From positions 1 through 9,652 of the forward strand of contig JAFLSP010000063.1 in the NCBI GenBank assembly GCA_022510885.1: 9,652 nucleotides of DNA. The letters are read 5' to 3'. Below are positions 1 to 6,291 of the stretch, piece after piece. The DNA is from Treponema sp. (GTDB lineage: Bacteria > Spirochaetota > Spirochaetia > Treponematales > Treponemataceae). The notes under the pieces were generated by a model. It saw nothing but the letters and a program-made list of their open reading frames with translations, searched no databases and was not told the origin of the DNA. How positions within the stretch are numbered: position 1 is the first letter of the stretch; every line of letters begins with the position of its first letter. The translations under genes were made by a program, and so were the position numbers.

Positions 1-2
1 TG

Positions 3-11
3 TGCTATAAT
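3..11 (+). promoter_or_regulatory. Extended -10 promoter element for dnaN-recF
   Basis: TGCTATAAT at 3-11 is a perfect extended -10 (TGn plus TATAAT at 6-11). The -35 would lie left of the window, so only half the promoter is visible. Transcription would start near base 18, giving a leader of about 40 bases before the dnaN ATG. This suggests dnaN-recF can be read independently of the gene upstream, expected to be dnaA. Confidence 0.65.
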
Positions 12-30
12 ACGCGCACAAGACGACGTG

Positions 31-45
31 CGGGACGGAGTCCCG
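31..45 (+). promoter_or_regulatory. Small hairpin in the dnaN leader, next to the ribosome binding site
   Basis: CGGGAC (31-36) and GTCCCG (40-45) pair perfectly around a GGA loop. The stem ends one base before the AGGGGG ribosome binding site (46-51). A GC-only-rich six-pair stem in this position could affect ribosome access or mRNA stability. There is no U-tract, so it is not a terminator. The pairing is seen; any regulatory role is inference. Confidence 0.45.
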
Positions 46-57
46 AGGGGGCAGGAC

Positions 58-1173
58 ATGAAGTTTACGTTTGACCGTGATGCGATGATAAGCGAGATTG
101 CCATTGCGCAGGAGATTATCTCCACGAAGAGCGCGATTTCCATCCTTTCCAACGTGCTGTTCATTGCGCAGAACGGCACGCTCGTCATCAAGGCAACGGA
201 CATCAAGGTGAATTTTGAGACGAAGATTCCTGTTGACATTCAGGAGGACGGCTCGACGACGATTTTCTGCGACAAATTCATGGGAATCCTTGCGTCGCTG
301 CCGACGGGTGAAATCGAATTCAGCCTTGAGCAGAAAGAGAGCCAGACGGTCGCGATTATCCGCCACACGGCGAAGAAAATCAAATTCCAGCTCAAGTGCA
401 TGTCGCAGGACAAGTTCCCCGAATTCCCCGAGGTGCAGGAAGTGCCGTTCTTTGAGGTGCCGGGCAAGGAATTCAAGGCGATGATTGCGCAGACCTCGTT
501 CGCGGTGAGCGAGGACGAGACGCGCTACTTCATGAACGGCGTGTATTTCGAGAAAAAAGAGGACAACCTCGTGCTTGTCGCCACCGACGGCCGCCGCCTT
601 GCCTTCGCGTCAAAGGCGGTCTTGGGCGGCGCGATGGACTTTCCGCCCGCAATCGTGCACCCCAAGGTGCTGAACATCGTGGCGAAGCATGCCTCCGACG
701 AAGGCAGCATCTCCGTCGCAATCGTGGACAAGATGATTTTCTTCCGCTTTGCCAACTACGAGCTTTCCTCAACCCTGCTTGACGGTCAGTTTCCCAACTA
801 TCAGCGCGTCATTCCCGAGCAGCAGCCCTACAGTTTTCAGGTGCAGAAGAGCGACTTGGTGGACGCGCTCAAGCGCACGTCGCTCATGGTGGACAAGAAG
901 GCGGGGCGCATTTTCCTGACGGCGATTCCCGGCTCGCTCACGGTTACGTCGCAGGAGTCGGACTTGGGCGACGCGAAAGAGGAATTCCCGTGCCAGTACG
1001 ACGGGCAGGAAATCACGATTGCGATGAACTACCACTACGTGGAGGAGCCGCTCAAGGTGATTTCCGCCGAGCGCATCACTTTTGCATTCTCCGAGGCGAT
1101 GAAGGCGGTTACGCTCCGCCCCGAGCCTGCGGAGGACTACTTCCACATCATCATGCCCATGCAGATGGCGTAG
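58..1173 (+). CDS. dnaN: DNA polymerase III beta subunit (sliding clamp)
   Basis: A 371-residue protein of normal DnaN length. The clamp is a ring-shaped homodimer that encircles DNA and tethers DNA polymerase III and many other replication and repair proteins. The N-terminus (MKFTFDRDAMISEI) opens the first clamp domain. ATDGRRLAFASK near residues 175-186 is the family hallmark in the middle domain, and the C-terminal HIIMPMQMA matches the usual ending in a methionine-rich strand by the partner-binding pocket. The ATG at 58 is chosen over an in-frame GTG at 28 because AGGGGG (46-51) sits six bases upstream, and because homologues start with MKF or similar. The GTG would add ten unrelated residues and lies beside a leader hairpin. 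The stop codon touches the recF start, so the two are surely cotranscribed. The assignment is certain on sequence pattern. Confidence 0.98.
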   Translation: MKFTFDRDAMISEIAIAQEIISTKSAISILSNVLFIAQNGTLVIKATDIKVNFETKIPVDIQEDGSTTIFCDKFMGILASLPTGEIEFSLEQKESQTVAIIRHTAKKIKFQLKCMSQDKFPEFPEVQEVPFFEVPGKEFKAMIAQTSFAVSEDETRYFMNGVYFEKKEDNLVLVATDGRRLAFASKAVLGGAMDFPPAIVHPKVLNIVAKHASDEGSISVAIVDKMIFFRFANYELSSTLLDGQFPNYQRVIPEQQPYSFQVQKSDLVDALKRTSLMVDKKAGRIFLTAIPGSLTVTSQESDLGDAKEEFPCQYDGQEITIAMNYHYVEEPLKVISAERITFAFSEAMKAVTLRPEPAEDYFHIIMPMQMA

Positions 1174-2265
1174 ATGCCCGTCCTCTCCGCCTCGTACTGC
1201 AACTACCGCAACCTCGCCGACGAGACCATCAGCCTTGTCTCGCGGGAGGTTTTTTTCGTGGGCGAGAACGGCCAGGGCAAGAGCAACCTGCTCGAATCGC
1301 TGTATTATGCCGCCTACGGCGCGTCGTTCAGGACACATGCGGACGCGGAAATCATCCGCATGGGCGAGACGGCGTTCAGCGTGCGCACGATGTACCGCGA
1401 CGAAAGCGAGAGCACGAGCAGCATCCTGGTCGCCCTGGAGAACGGCAAGAAGCGAATCGAGAAGAACGGCAAGCGCGTGCAGGACCGCAAGGAGCTGATA
1501 AACACGATGCCCTGCGTCCTGTTCTGCCACGACGACCTGGACTTTGTGGTGGGCGAGCCGGAACGCCGCCGCTTTTTCATCGACCAGTCGCTTTCAATGT
1601 ATGACGTGATGTACATCGACGTGATGCGCCGCTACAAGCGCGTCCTCAAAAGCCGCAACCTGTCGCTCAAGGAGCAGCGGCACGAGATGCTCGACGTGTA
1701 CGACCTGCAGCTCGCGCAGAACGGCGTGGAAATCGAGCGCAAGCGACGCGACGCAATCTTTCAGTTCAACCAGATTTTCGGCAAGCGGTACGAGGAAATC
1801 ACGGGGATTGACGGGCTGGCAATCAGATACGAGCCGTCATGGAAGATGAAGGACAACCTTATCCCCACGCAGGACGACGTGCTTGCCGCGCTGCGCGAAA
1901 AGCGCGAGCTGGACAAGTCGCTCGGCACGACGATGAGCGGGCCGCACCGCGACCGCATCCGCTTTGTCCGCAACGGCGCGAATTTCATCCCGGAGTCGTC
2001 CACCGGGCAGCGGCGGCTCATCGCCATTCTGCTGCGCGTGGCGCAGGCCCTGTTCTACACGCAGGCCGTCGGCAAAAAGCCTATCCTGCTGCTGGACGAC
2101 GTGCTGCTCGAACTCGACCCCGACAAACGCCAGCGCGTCACGCAGCACCTGCCCGCCTACGACCAGCTGTTCTGCACGTTCCTGCCCGGCGAGCCTTACG
2201 AACGCTACCGCCACAGCACGACCAAAGTCTTCACCATTGCGAACGGCACCTGGCGCGAGGCATGA
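1174..2265 (+). CDS. recF: DNA replication and repair protein RecF
   Basis: A 363-residue SMC-like ABC ATPase, the usual RecF length. With RecO and RecR it loads RecA at single-strand gaps and helps restart stalled forks. Walker A is GENGQGKS at residues 30-37. The RecF-type SGPHRD motif is at 255-260, the ABC signature STGQRR begins at 276, and Walker B LLLDD is at 305-309, followed by the ELD D-loop. The central part (about 150-230) is the arginine- and glutamate-rich arm. All ATPase motifs are intact. The ATG follows the dnaN stop with no spacer (TAGATG), and no strong ribosome binding site is seen, so translation probably depends on coupling to dnaN. No terminator follows; a promoter for the next gene begins ten bases after the stop. 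Confidence 0.97.
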   Translation: MPVLSASYCNYRNLADETISLVSREVFFVGENGQGKSNLLESLYYAAYGASFRTHADAEIIRMGETAFSVRTMYRDESESTSSILVALENGKKRIEKNGKRVQDRKELINTMPCVLFCHDDLDFVVGEPERRRFFIDQSLSMYDVMYIDVMRRYKRVLKSRNLSLKEQRHEMLDVYDLQLAQNGVEIERKRRDAIFQFNQIFGKRYEEITGIDGLAIRYEPSWKMKDNLIPTQDDVLAALREKRELDKSLGTTMSGPHRDRIRFVRNGANFIPESSTGQRRLIAILLRVAQALFYTQAVGKKPILLLDDVLLELDPDKRQRVTQHLPAYDQLFCTFLPGEPYERYRHSTTKVFTIANGTWREA

Positions 2266-2274
2266 CGCGCGTTG

Positions 2275-2303
2275 TTGACAAAACCGCCGACCGTGCCTAT
2301 AGT
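2275..2303 (+). promoter_or_regulatory. Near-consensus sigma-70 promoter for the DUF721/dciA gene
   Basis: TTGACA at 2275-2280 is a perfect -35. TATAGT at 2298-2303 is a five-of-six -10, and the spacer is the ideal 17 bases. Transcription would begin near 2310, leaving a leader of about 19 bases that contains the GGAGA ribosome binding site (2318-2322). It fills nearly the whole gap after recF. It is one of the two clearest promoters in the window. Confidence 0.85.
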
Positions 2304-2328
2304 GAATGCGGGCGAACGGAGACAAGCG

Positions 2329-2856
2329 ATGACAGACAACGACATCATGCGCGCGTCGCAGATGATTACGCAGGTGTTCAAGAACATTTCGCCGGAGGAC
2401 GTGGAGAACGGCAACCGGCTGCTTGGCTCGTGGCGGCAGACGGTGGAATCAGTCGCGCGCTGCGGGGCAAAACTTGCGGCGCACACGCGCGTGGTCGATT
2501 TGAAAAACGGCGTTCTGCTGGTTGAGGCCGACCATTCCGGGTGGATTCAGCTTTTGCAGCTGCACCAGAACTATATCCTGACGGGTCTGCGGCGCAAGAA
2601 CCCCAAACTCACGATTGGCTCGCTTGCGTTCCGGCTTGCGGGCAGCGACGCGCACCTTGTGGACGGCGCGGCACTGGCGCGGAAAGAGCGAGACCGTATG
2701 CAAAGACGCTACGACGCCGAGGACGCGCTGCTGAAAGAATCGGGCTTTGACACGCCGCAGGACGCGGAACGCAAAACGGACGCGCAGCCGCTTCCGCCCG
2801 AATTGCAGCATTTGTTTGACAAATTCAAAAGCGAAATCTTGACCAACCAAGCCTAA
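2329..2856 (+). CDS. dciA: DUF721 protein, probable replicative helicase loader DciA
   Basis: A 175-residue cytoplasmic protein. Residues about 30-110 match the DUF721/DciA pattern: LLGSW with Trp35, an AAHT segment near 50-53, a VLLVEADHSGW strand ending in Trp72, then a helix with LRRKNP and the IGSLAFRL strand. DciA proteins help load or operate the DnaB helicase in the many bacteria that lack DnaC or DnaI, and they are often found beside recF. The C-terminal 65 residues are highly charged and probably flexible, a tail of the kind that varies in this family. The ATG at 2329 has GGAGA six bases upstream; an in-frame TTG at 2272 overlaps the promoter -35 and can be dismissed. The DUF721 assignment is firm. 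The DciA role is inferred from fold and neighbourhood; many annotations simply say hypothetical or DUF721. Confidence 0.85.
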   Translation: MTDNDIMRASQMITQVFKNISPEDVENGNRLLGSWRQTVESVARCGAKLAAHTRVVDLKNGVLLVEADHSGWIQLLQLHQNYILTGLRRKNPKLTIGSLAFRLAGSDAHLVDGAALARKERDRMQRRYDAEDALLKESGFDTPQDAERKTDAQPLPPELQHLFDKFKSEILTNQA

Positions 2857-2868
2857 ATCTGCTAGTAT
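2839..2868 (+). promoter_or_regulatory. Promoter of the rpmH-rnpA-yidD-yidC-jag operon
   Basis: TTGACC (2839-2844) as -35 lies inside the last codons of dciA. TAGTAT (2863-2868) as -10 is preceded by TGC, giving an extended -10, with an 18-base spacer. Transcription would start near 2875, with a leader of about 65 bases before rpmH. The overlapping TATATA at 2866-2871 is a possible alternative -10 but would need a 21-base spacer. Confidence 0.7.
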
Positions 2869-2898
2869 ATATCCTACGTTACTATTGAGAAAACTTTA

Positions 2899-2917
2899 GG
2901 GCAGGTTCGTTCCGCCC
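2899..2917 (+). promoter_or_regulatory. Leader hairpin upstream of rpmH
   Basis: GGGC (2899-2902) pairs with GCCC (2914-2917), and GG (2904-2905) with CC (2912-2913), leaving one bulged A and a TTCGTT loop. It lies in the transcribed leader nine bases before the AAAGGAG ribosome binding site. A small stem here could protect the mRNA or be a contact site for autogenous control. The structure is short, and no function is shown by the sequence. Confidence 0.3.
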
Positions 2918-2939
2918 GACACGATAAAGGAGATGTTCC

Positions 2940-3095
2940 ATGAAACGAACATATCAACCGAGCAGAGTCAAAAGAAATAGAAAATTCGGTTTCCGCGCCC
3001 GCATGGCAACGCGCGGCGGTCGCATGATACTTGCCCGCCGTCGGAAGAAGGGTCGCAAGAAGCTCACGGTTGCTGACGAAAAGAAGAAATACTGA
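2940..3095 (+). CDS. rpmH: Large-subunit ribosomal protein L34
   Basis: A 51-residue, extremely basic protein. [20 protein letters not shown] followed by [19 protein letters not shown] is the canonical L34 sequence, which binds 23S rRNA in the large subunit. A short C-terminal extension ([10 protein letters not shown]) goes slightly beyond the usual 44-47 residues, as in some other phyla. AAAGGAG (2926-2932) lies seven bases before the ATG and is the strongest ribosome binding site in the window, suiting a highly expressed protein. The first codons are AT-rich and use AGA, unlike the GC-rich neighbours, which would keep the start unstructured. The TGA stop shares its A with the ATG of rnpA (TGATG). 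First gene of its operon. Confidence 0.97.
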   Translation: MKRTYQPSRVKRNRKFGFRARMATRGGRMILARRRKKGRKKLTVADEKKKY

Positions 3096-3469
3096 TGCCG
3101 CATTCCCAGCGTTTTACGCGCAATGAGCGGGTAAAACGAGCCGGAGAAATCAAGCACATATTTAAAGACGGGAACAGGGTGAGCGTTGCGGGGGCAAAGT
3201 TGTTTTATTTGCCCAACAACCTTTCGTTCAATCGAATTGGCTTTCCCCTGCCCCGTGGCTTTGGCAATGCGGTTCAGCGGAACCGGTCAAAACGGCTGAG
3301 CCGGGAATCGTACCGCAGTCTCAAAGCGCACCTGAACATCGGATTCGATATGCTGTTGTTGGTGTATCCCGCTTCCGAAACTCCTTCGTTCCATTCGCGG
3401 TGCGCCCAGTTCCGTACCTTGTGCGAAAAGGCCGGACTGATAAAAGAACAGAGCGAGCCGACGGCATGA
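3095..3469 (+). CDS. rnpA: Ribonuclease P protein component
   Basis: A 124-residue basic protein, normal for RnpA. It binds the RNase P RNA and aids removal of the 5' leader from precursor tRNAs. The family signature is plain: [18 protein letters not shown] at residues 57-74, with the RNR core at 62-64. The N-terminal RFTRNERV resembles the usual L-x-x-x-x-x-F region that opens the substrate cleft. One departure is LPRGFG just before the signature, where most families have a lysine-rich S-K-K-x-G stretch. Its start overlaps the rpmH stop by one base, and its stop overlaps the yidD start (ATGA), so both junctions look translationally coupled. Confidence 0.95.
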   Translation: MPHSQRFTRNERVKRAGEIKHIFKDGNRVSVAGAKLFYLPNNLSFNRIGFPLPRGFGNAVQRNRSKRLSRESYRSLKAHLNIGFDMLLLVYPASETPSFHSRCAQFRTLCEKAGLIKEQSEPTA

Positions 3470-3687
3470 AACGGCTTTTGACGAACAGCGCGTGTCTTTT
3501 TATCCGTCTGTACCAGCGGTGTATTTCGCCTTTGTTCCCGCCGTGTTGCAGATACTACCCGACCTGTTCGCAGTACGCGGTCGATGCCCTGCAAAAATAC
3601 GGTATGCTGAAAGGTTCGGCGTTTGCAATGCGGCGTATCGTGCGCTGTACGCCGTTTCATGCGGGCGGCTATGACCCCGTTCCGTAA
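3466..3687 (+). CDS. yidD: Membrane protein insertion efficiency factor YidD
   Basis: A 73-residue protein of standard YidD length. An amphipathic N-terminal helix (about 1-25) would lie on the inner face of the membrane. Then comes the cysteine cluster [12 protein letters not shown] (27-38) and the C-terminal [14 protein letters not shown] (60-73), both diagnostic. YidD assists YidC and Sec in inserting membrane proteins, and its place between rnpA and yidC is the classic one. The ATG at 3466 is chosen because it overlaps the rnpA stop in an ATGA junction and gives the family's normal length. The upstream in-frame extension lies wholly inside rnpA. Confidence 0.95.
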   Translation: MKRLLTNSACLFIRLYQRCISPLFPPCCRYYPTCSQYAVDALQKYGMLKGSAFAMRRIVRCTPFHAGGYDPVP

Positions 3688-3702
3688 TTGTGGAGAAAAC
3701 TT

Positions 3703-5481
3703 ATGGAAAAAAATACCCTGTGGGCAATCATTCTTTCCACCGTCGTGCTGCTCGTCTTTTTTGGCATTCAGGCAAAATTCATGCCGAAGCAGACGGCACA
3801 GCCGCAGCAGACTGAGATAACGGAATCTGCCGAGGACGCGACGACGAATCAGTTGGCGGAGAACCGCGCGGTGATGCAGCCGGACTTGATGTCGCCCTTG
3901 CAAGAGGTCGAAAGCGAGGTTGCCGAGCAGACCTACACGATTACGACCGACAAGGTGCGCGTGACGTTCACCAATCGCGGCGGCGACATCATCGGCTACG
4001 AGCTGCTGGAGCATCTGGACACCGACACGGGCAAGGGCGTGGAGATGGCGGACAACGTTTCCGACAGCAACCGCGCGTTCGCGCTCTCATTCGGCGGGCC
4101 GAACAACCTGCCGCTCAACACGATTTTTTCCGCGCATCAGATTGACGACTACACGATTGGCTTTTCCTACACTGTGCAGAAAATGGTGGACGGCGCGTTG
4201 CAAAAAGACTGCACGATTGCGAAAAAATATTCGTTCAAACCCGGCGAGTATGCCTTCCGGCTTGACGTGACGATTGATGGCGAACCGGCTTTTGCGGGGC
4301 TTGATTTTGACGGCCTTGCCTATTCGCTCCGCACGTCGCCGCAGGTGGGGCCGCACTACAACCGCAAGGTTGACCGCTATGACGTGCGCCAGTTCATGTC
4401 GTACAGCGGCGAGAAATACAAGAAAATCTTGCTCGGCGAGAATCAGCAGAAAACCTACGACAAGAATTGGGTGTGGGCGGGCATTGCCGGAAAATATTTT
4501 GAGATTTTGGTCATTCCTGCGGACGGCGCGAAGATGTCCGCCGTTGCGGAGTATTCAAGCGCAATCGAGCACAACAACTATGCCAACGCGCAGGCACGGT
4601 TCAGCCGCTTGCCCGTGGGCGCGGGGCAGACGACCGACACGTACTACGTGTACGTGGGGCCGCGTAGCGAAAAGGAGCTGGCAAAGTACAACACGGCGGA
4701 GAACAACGCCTGGGGGCTGCACAGCCTCAAACTGGGAGAGAGCCTCGACACGTCCGGTTTTTTCAGCTGGCTTGAGGTCATTCTGAAATTCCTGCTTGAG
4801 CAGATTTACCGGCTCGTCAGGAACTGGGGCGTGGCGATTATCGTGCTGACCGCGCTGCTCAAGTTCGCGATGTTCCCGCTCACGCGGAAAACCGCGCTCG
4901 GCACGGCAAAGATGCAGCAGATACAGCCGCAGATGCAGGCTTTGCAGACGAAATACAAGGACAATCCGCAGAAATTGCAGCAGGAGACGATGAAACTGTA
5001 CAAGGAAATCGGCTACAACCCGATGGCGGGCTGCCTACCGATGCTGTTCACGTTCATCATCCTGTACGCGATGTACCGCCTCTTCAACAACTATTTTGAA
5101 TTCCGCGGGGCGATGTTCATTCCGGGCTGGATTCCCGACCTCTCAAAGGGCGACAGCGTTGCGTCGCTTTCGTTCAGCCTGCCGTTCAACTTTGGCAACC
5201 AAGTGCGCCTGCTGCCGATAATCTACGTGGTCTCGCAGATTCTGTTCAGCAAGTTCACGCAGAACGGCGGCACGGCAAGCGCGAACCAAACGCAGATGAA
5301 AATGATGATGTACGGCATGCCGCTCGTCTTTTTCTTCATTTTTTACAACGCGCCGGCGGGACTGCTCATCTACTGGATTGTGAGCAACGTCATTCAGCTC
5401 GCGCAACAGCTGGTCATCAACCATACGATACGGAACAAACAGCCGGCAGCTGTCGCAAGAGGCGGCAAAAAGCAGAAATAA
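3703..5481 (+). CDS. yidC: Membrane protein insertase YidC (Oxa1 family)
   Basis: A 592-residue inner-membrane protein with the Gram-negative architecture. There is one N-terminal membrane helix (about 6-24), a Gln/Thr-rich linker, a large periplasmic P1 domain (about 60-340), then a five-helix insertase core (about 350-575) and a basic tail (RGGKKQK). Core motifs include FPLTRK (391-396) followed by a cytoplasmic helical hairpin rich in Gln and Lys, NPMAGCLPML near 440-448, and a final PAGLLIYWIVSN segment. It inserts membrane proteins alone or with SecYEG. The hydrophilic-groove arginine of E. coli (R366) aligns with Lys387, which keeps the charge. The ATG at 3703 is preceded by GGAG (3692-3695) at a seven-base spacing; an in-frame TTG at 3688 touches the yidD stop and has no ribosome binding site. 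Confidence 0.97.
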   Translation: MEKNTLWAIILSTVVLLVFFGIQAKFMPKQTAQPQQTEITESAEDATTNQLAENRAVMQPDLMSPLQEVESEVAEQTYTITTDKVRVTFTNRGGDIIGYELLEHLDTDTGKGVEMADNVSDSNRAFALSFGGPNNLPLNTIFSAHQIDDYTIGFSYTVQKMVDGALQKDCTIAKKYSFKPGEYAFRLDVTIDGEPAFAGLDFDGLAYSLRTSPQVGPHYNRKVDRYDVRQFMSYSGEKYKKILLGENQQKTYDKNWVWAGIAGKYFEILVIPADGAKMSAVAEYSSAIEHNNYANAQARFSRLPVGAGQTTDTYYVYVGPRSEKELAKYNTAENNAWGLHSLKLGESLDTSGFFSWLEVILKFLLEQIYRLVRNWGVAIIVLTALLKFAMFPLTRKTALGTAKMQQIQPQMQALQTKYKDNPQKLQQETMKLYKEIGYNPMAGCLPMLFTFIILYAMYRLFNNYFEFRGAMFIPGWIPDLSKGDSVASLSFSLPFNFGNQVRLLPIIYVVSQILFSKFTQNGGTASANQTQMKMMMYGMPLVFFFIFYNAPAGLLIYWIVSNVIQLAQQLVINHTIRNKQPAAVARGGKKQK

Positions 5482-5484
5482 ATC

Positions 5485-5503
5485 GCCCGGCTTCGTGCCC
5501 GGC
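5485..5503 (+). repeat. Tandem GCCCGGC heptamers before the jag ribosome binding site
   Basis: GCCCGGC occurs at 5485-5491 and again at 5497-5503, separated by TTCGT. Because each copy is almost its own reverse complement, they can fold into two three-pair blocks around a C-C mismatch. The structure ends two bases before TAGGAG (5505-5510). It may be no more than a leader hairpin. Confidence 0.3.
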
Positions 5504-5516
5504 GTAGGAGAATACG

Positions 5517-6209
5517 ATGACATACGAATTCGAGGGAAAAACCGAAAAGGAAGCGATTGAGAAAGCCGCCGCCGAACTGGGGCTTGAGCGCGACCAGTTT
5601 GACGTGGAGATTCTGGAGACGCAGAAGAACACGCTGTTCAAGAAAGGCTACGTGAAAATCCGCGTCCACACGCTCACAAGCAGCCAGCCGCACGCTGAAA
5701 AGCACGAGTCCCACGCGCCCGTGCACCGCGCCATGGCAAATCCGCTTCCGCAGGACGAGTTCGAGCAGAAACTGCTGGCGTTCGTCTCGGAGACGATTGA
5801 GAAAATGGGCTACGAGGCGGGCGTTGAGGTGCTGTTCCGCGAGGAAAAGAAAATCGGCATCAAACTGAATTCCGATTCGTCGTCCATTCTGATTGGGCGC
5901 AAGGGCAAGAACCTGGACGCGATGCAGCTCTTGGCGAACGTATACGCCGGCAAACTTGGCCGCGAGGACACGCGCGTCATCCTTGACACCGAAAACTACC
6001 GCGTGCGCCGCGAGGAAAGCCTCGTCCACCTTGCCTACACCACGGCGGACAAAGTGCGCTCGTCGCGCGGGTCAATCCTGCTTGAGCCGATGAACCCCTT
6101 TGAGCGCCGCCTCATCCACACGACGCTGAACGACTTTGCCGACATCGAGACCAAGTCCGAGGGCGACGGCCTGTACAAGCAGGTGCGGGTGCTGTACAAA
6201 GGCTACTGA
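5517..6209 (+). CDS. jag: Jag/KhpB family RNA-binding protein (Jag-N, KH, R3H)
   Basis: A 230-residue cytoplasmic protein with the full three-part Jag layout. A Jag-N domain at about 1-50 (MTYEFEGKTEKEAIEKAAAE and the NTLFKKGYVKI stretch) is followed by a hydrophilic His-rich linker (about 53-80). A KH-like domain at about 83-155 carries the nucleic-acid loop GRKG at 127-130, and a C-terminal R3H domain carries ERRLIH at 196-201 with a TKSEGDG segment after it. Family members (also called KhpB or EloR in Gram-positives) bind RNA and affect cell elongation and division in some species; the role in spirochaetes is not established. TAGGAG (5505-5510) is six bases before the ATG. It is the last gene of the rpmH operon and is followed by a strong terminator. 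Confidence 0.93.
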   Translation: MTYEFEGKTEKEAIEKAAAELGLERDQFDVEILETQKNTLFKKGYVKIRVHTLTSSQPHAEKHESHAPVHRAMANPLPQDEFEQKLLAFVSETIEKMGYEAGVEVLFREEKKIGIKLNSDSSSILIGRKGKNLDAMQLLANVYAGKLGREDTRVILDTENYRVRREESLVHLAYTTADKVRSSRGSILLEPMNPFERRLIHTTLNDFADIETKSEGDGLYKQVRVLYKGY

Positions 6210-6226
6210 CAAATCATATTGATAGC

Positions 6227-6263
6227 AATCACCGTGTGACGTTTCGCACGGTGATTTTGTTTT
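6227..6263 (+). terminator. Intrinsic terminator after jag
   Basis: AATCACCGTGTGA (6227-6239) pairs with TCGCACGGTGATT (6244-6256): thirteen pairs, one of them G-U, around a CGTT loop. The T-rich run TTTTGTTTT (6255-6263) begins in the last two bases of the stem and continues past it. It closes the rpmH-jag operon 17 bases after the jag stop. Confidence 0.92.
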
Positions 6264-6285
6264 ATAAGACGAAATGTGGTATAGC
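6257..6285 (+). promoter_or_regulatory. Probable promoter of the secreted protein gene, overlapping the jag terminator
   Basis: TTGTTT (6257-6262) as -35, a 17-base spacer and TATAGC (6280-6285) as -10 form a fair sigma-70 promoter. The -35 is built from the terminator's T-run. Its predicted start point falls at about 6291-6293, on the chosen ATG. TATAAG at 6263-6268 is a rival -10, but no matching -35 is visible for it. Confidence 0.45.
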
Positions 6286-6291
6286 AAACGT

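Noticed and set aside
28..57. In-frame GTG start for dnaN, adding ten residues
   Set aside because: It has no ribosome binding site, lies beside the leader hairpin, and adds residues not typical of DnaN. The ATG at 58 has AGGGGG at good spacing.
769..1530. 253-codon open frame on the minus strand across dnaN and recF
   Set aside because: It is antisense to two certain genes. Its composition is that of a reverse shadow of GC-rich codons, and it shows no family motif.
990..1604. 204-codon open frame on the plus strand across the dnaN-recF junction
   Set aside because: It is out of frame with both certain genes, low-complexity in Arg/Gly/Pro, and has no motif or start signal.
2272..2328. TTG start extending the DUF721 protein by 19 residues
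   Set aside because: It overlaps the promoter -35 and lies upstream of the predicted transcript start; the ATG at 2329 has its own GGAGA.
3689..3697. DnaA-box-like TGTGGAGAA
   Set aside because: It has one mismatch to TGTGGATAA, stands alone, and coincides with the yidC ribosome binding site. There is no cluster and no AT-rich region.
3274..4014. 246-codon open frame on the minus strand across rnpA, yidD and yidC
   Set aside because: It lies opposite three confidently identified genes and has no recognisable domain or ribosome binding site.
5394..6029. 211-codon minus-strand open frame opposite yidC and jag
   Set aside because: It is a shadow of the coding frames; jag is unmistakable on the other strand.
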